Below, in pieces: positions 5,663 through 7,260 of a stretch of DNA of 7,260 nt. Made by a program: the position numbers and the translations under genes. Each line of letters starts with the position of its first letter. Position 1 is the first letter of the stretch. Origin of the DNA: Flavobacteriales bacterium (lineage in GTDB: Bacteria; Bacteroidota; Bacteroidia; Flavobacteriales; JADGDT01); contig JAGLEB010000120.1 in assembly GCA_023145275.1 (NCBI GenBank), positions 1-7,260 on the forward strand, given 5' to 3'. The notes beneath the pieces are model-generated. The model was not told the DNA's origin. It saw nothing but the letters and a program-made list of their open reading frames with translations, and did no database searches.

Positions 5663-6364
5663 CTAAGATCTATAAATACTTCTAGGATAATCCAATATCT
5701 TCACACTCTCCCCTTCCAATTCCCTAATAGCATTTTTGGCAATCCATTTTGCCGATTTACTTTCGTAACCCAACAACTCGTATGCTACTTCAATAGCTTT
5801 TTTATTGAGGTCAATGTTTCGTTTGCCAATATTTCTCAGGGCCCAATTAACTGCTTTTTTCACATAGAGCCTTTCGTCATTTGCTTCTCTTTTTATTATC
5901 GGTAAAATTTGTTCAAACAGATCATTTCCCGATTTTTTATCGGCCATGCAGTACGAAGCTAAGGTTGCAAAACCTGCTCTTTTTTCGAATTCAGATTCTC
6001 TTTCTGTCCACTCCAAAATCTTAGCAAGAGCGAAATCACTTTTAGAAAACAAGCCCATACTAAAACTATCACAAACCTCCCAATTCTCGAAAGTAACAAC
6101 CCACCTCTCCATCAAATCTTCTGTAACATCTTTTGGATTAAACATTTTGCTACACAACAGTCGCGCTTCGTAAATACCACTATCAAAAAGTTGGATTGCA
6201 AGATCATTATCTTTACCTATCGCTTTTGCAAGCACTCTTAAATCCTTGTGGTAAATACCTAGCGAATTATTAGAGATTATCCCAAATTTCTTCTCTTTGA
6301 AAACAACCTTATCAGCATCTTGCAATTCGTATAGTTCTTCTATTATTTCGTTGTATGTCATCAT
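5663..6364 (-). CDS. AlkD-type DNA alkylation repair protein (DNA glycosylase, HEAT-like repeats)
   Basis: Member of the DNA alkylation repair (AlkC/AlkD, PF08713) family, helical-repeat glycosylases that excise positively charged alkylpurines such as 7-methylguanine and 3-methyladenine without base flipping. The 233 residues match the length of Bacillus cereus AlkD (about 237). The residues corresponding to its catalytic set are all present: Trp95 and Asp99 in NWEVCD, Arg129 in EKRAGFATLA, and Trp174 in VKKAVNWALRNIG. HEAT-like helix pairs can be followed across the protein: LAKAIGKDNDLAIQLF, SGIYEARLLC, FALAKILEW, and a final SAKWIAKNAIREL. An enzymatically active protein is therefore likely. 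Two adjacent ATG codons (6364 and 6361) are possible starts. A TAnnTTTG promoter lies just upstream at 6388-6419, so it is probably transcribed alone. The product is cytoplasmic. Confidence 0.92.
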   Translation of the reverse strand: MMTYNEIIEELYELQDADKVVFKEKKFGIISNNSLGIYHKDLRVLAKAIGKDNDLAIQLFDSGIYEARLLCSKMFNPKDVTEDLMERWVVTFENWEVCDSFSMGLFSKSDFALAKILEWTERESEFEKRAGFATLASYCMADKKSGNDLFEQILPIIKREANDERLYVKKAVNWALRNIGKRNIDLNKKAIEVAYELLGYESKSAKWIAKNAIRELEGESVKILDYPRSIYRS

Positions 6365-6387
6365 TGCCTATTTTCAATTTTGCATCT

Positions 6388-6419
6388 CAAATATACTAAA
6401 TCAAAAAAAGACCACTCAA
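6388..6419 (-). promoter_or_regulatory. Bacteroidota-type promoter of the alkD-like gene, overlapping the upstream terminator
   Basis: On the minus strand TTG (6419-6417) is followed after 21 bases by TATATTTG (6395-6388), an exact TAnnTTTG box. The start codon follows 23 bases later. The TTG falls inside the terminator hairpin of the gene to the right, so the two signals share DNA. Confidence 0.6.
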
Positions 6420-6437
6420 TTTAATTGAACGGTCTTT
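6403..6437 (-). terminator. Rho-independent terminator of the minus-strand gene at the right edge
   Basis: AAAGACC (6407-6413) pairs with GGTCTTT (6431-6437). After a 2x2 internal mismatch, TCAAT pairs with ATTGA (6416-6420 with 6424-6428) round a 3-base loop. On the minus strand the stem runs into seven T residues (6409-6403). It lies about 160 bases beyond the stop codon of the 6597-7260 gene and just before the alkD-like gene. A weaker T-rich tail exists on the plus strand. Confidence 0.75.
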
Positions 6438-6596
6438 AATTTTGTTTATCTAGTTAATCGTTGATTTGTTTAGTTGTTTCCCTTTATAAACTAAATTACA
6501 ACTTTCAAACTATTTACACTAAGCTTCAAACTCTCAGCTTATATTTTTTACTTCTTATAAGTTGCAATCTGATTTATAAAAAAAATACCAATTAAT

Positions 6597-7260
6597 TTAA
6601 GGAATCACAAAAGACACCTCATCAGCAGATGTCATATTCAGGTTTGGGAAAAGTCTAATTCCAAATGAAGGCTCATCGTAGTCATTACTCCAAAAAGAAT
6701 CGCCACAAACTTTCACATAAACTGTCTCTCCCGATTTAAACCCTAAATCCTTTAAATTTTCGGTACTAAACCATCTTTCATGAGGGCTATCTTTTATCTC
6801 ATAAACAACAGTATGGTGCTTGTATGTACTACTTGTTACTCCAGCCTCATCATCAAAGAAATATCTAATATATCTTGGGGCGTTAGAGTTCCCTGCGGGA
6901 TCAGTATCATAAGTTAGCATCACATCTTCTCCCTCTATTCTAGATGACAAACTTGTAACCTTAGTTGTAGATAATTTCCCAAGAGAAGGTATTTTTTCTA
7001 TACTCACAGATTCCCCTGCCTTTTCGAGTTTTACATTATAAATCTTATAAGTGCCATATCCTTCTTTTTCATACACAATCCCATAGGTTCCTAGTGTTAC
7101 ATCTTTAATTGTAAAATTACCTTCGGAATCTGTTGTTGCAGAAAATATATCTTCTGCTCCATCTACATAAACTTTCATCCCAGAGTTATCTAGTTTATTA
7201 ATTCCATCATCATACAACGATACATACCCGAAAACATCTGCTTTCGAAGGTGCTGGAGTA
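6597..7260 (-). CDS. Probable exported protein with carboxypeptidase-regulatory-like domain, C-terminal part
   Basis: The minus-strand frame is open to the right edge of the window, so about 220 C-terminal residues are present and the true start lies outside. The TTG at 7217 is internal: the frame reads TPAPSKADVFGYVSLYDDG across it, and VFGYVSLYDD is the usual first strand of the domain. Residues about 9-80 look like a carboxypeptidase-regulatory-like beta-sandwich, with TDSEGNFTIKDVTLGTY (43-59) as its signature, followed by GYGTYKIYNV. Residues about 86-220 form a second beta-rich region, probably Ig-like, that I do not recognise. It includes PRYIRYFFDD, VYVKVCGDSFWSND and a C-terminal strand. 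Such proteins in Bacteroidota are typically secreted or lipid-anchored. The Pro/Ala/Ser-rich TPAPSKAD before the domain fits a linker just after a lipobox, but that part is not visible. Function unknown. Confidence 0.75.
   Translation of the reverse strand, partial: TPAPSKADVFGYVSLYDDGINKLDNSGMKVYVDGAEDIFSATTDSEGNFTIKDVTLGTYGIVYEKEGYGTYKIYNVKLEKAGESVSIEKIPSLGKLSTTKVTSLSSRIEGEDVMLTYDTDPAGNSNAPRYIRYFFDDEAGVTSSTYKHHTVVYEIKDSPHERWFSTENLKDLGFKSGETVYVKVCGDSFWSNDYDEPSFGIRLFPNLNMTSADEVSFVIP

Noticed and set aside
5946..6173. 75-codon plus-strand frame inside the alkD-like gene
   Set aside because: Shadow of a gene whose catalytic residues are all in the other strand's frame.
6520..6541. 6-bp inverted repeat (TAAGCT/AGCTTA) followed by T-rich sequence on the plus strand
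   Set aside because: Weak AT-rich stem with a 10-base loop and no plus-strand gene before it to terminate.
7215..7217. TTG as the start of the right-edge gene
   Set aside because: The frame continues without a stop to the window edge, and the residues before TTG (VFGYVS) belong to the first strand of the domain.

Overview
The window looks like chromosomal DNA from a Bacteroidota bacterium, probably an anaerobic or facultatively anaerobic member of the Bacteroidales/Marinilabiliales type. Four things suggest this. The DNA is AT-rich. Gene starts lack clear Shine-Dalgarno sequences. Promoters of the Bacteroidota form (TTG, about 20 nt, TAnnTTTG) precede several genes. The proteins are of familiar Bacteroidota kinds: a short CarB, a VorB-type 2-oxoacid:ferredoxin oxidoreductase, a META-domain lipoprotein and an exported protein with a carboxypeptidase-regulatory-like domain. 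I cannot name the genus.

Layout. Positions 1-1122 (+) hold the 3' part of carB, closed by a strong hairpin terminator (1148-1179). Nine bases later begins a lipoprotein gene (+, to 1979) that joins a COG3650-like domain to a META/HslJ domain. A gene-free AT-rich stretch of 364 bases follows and contains one perfect inverted repeat. Positions 2344-5173 (+) hold a four-gene oxidoreductase cluster in the order ferredoxin, alpha, beta, gamma. The last three genes are almost contiguous, but the ferredoxin gene is set apart by 160 bases containing purine-rich repeats. A 12-bp hairpin (5200-5232) ends the cluster and could serve both strands.

The rest is on the minus strand. Two very small, mutually similar membrane-peptide genes (38 and 30 codons; 5510-5626 and 5335-5427) lie in what looks like a gene-free gap. 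Next is an AlkD-type DNA alkylation repair protein (5663-6364) with all four expected active-site residues. At the window edge is the 3' part of an exported beta-sandwich protein (6597-7260). A TAnnTTTG box precedes each complete minus-strand gene, so these genes appear to be transcribed separately.

How the genes work together: the oxidoreductase converts a 2-oxoacid plus CoA to acyl-CoA and CO2, with electrons passing through the two-cluster ferredoxin subunit. Beta carries thiamine diphosphate, and alpha and gamma complete the enzyme. CarB supplies carbamoyl phosphate for pyrimidines and arginine and is unrelated in function. No large undescribed system is visible. The most novel item is the pair of paralogous small membrane peptides.
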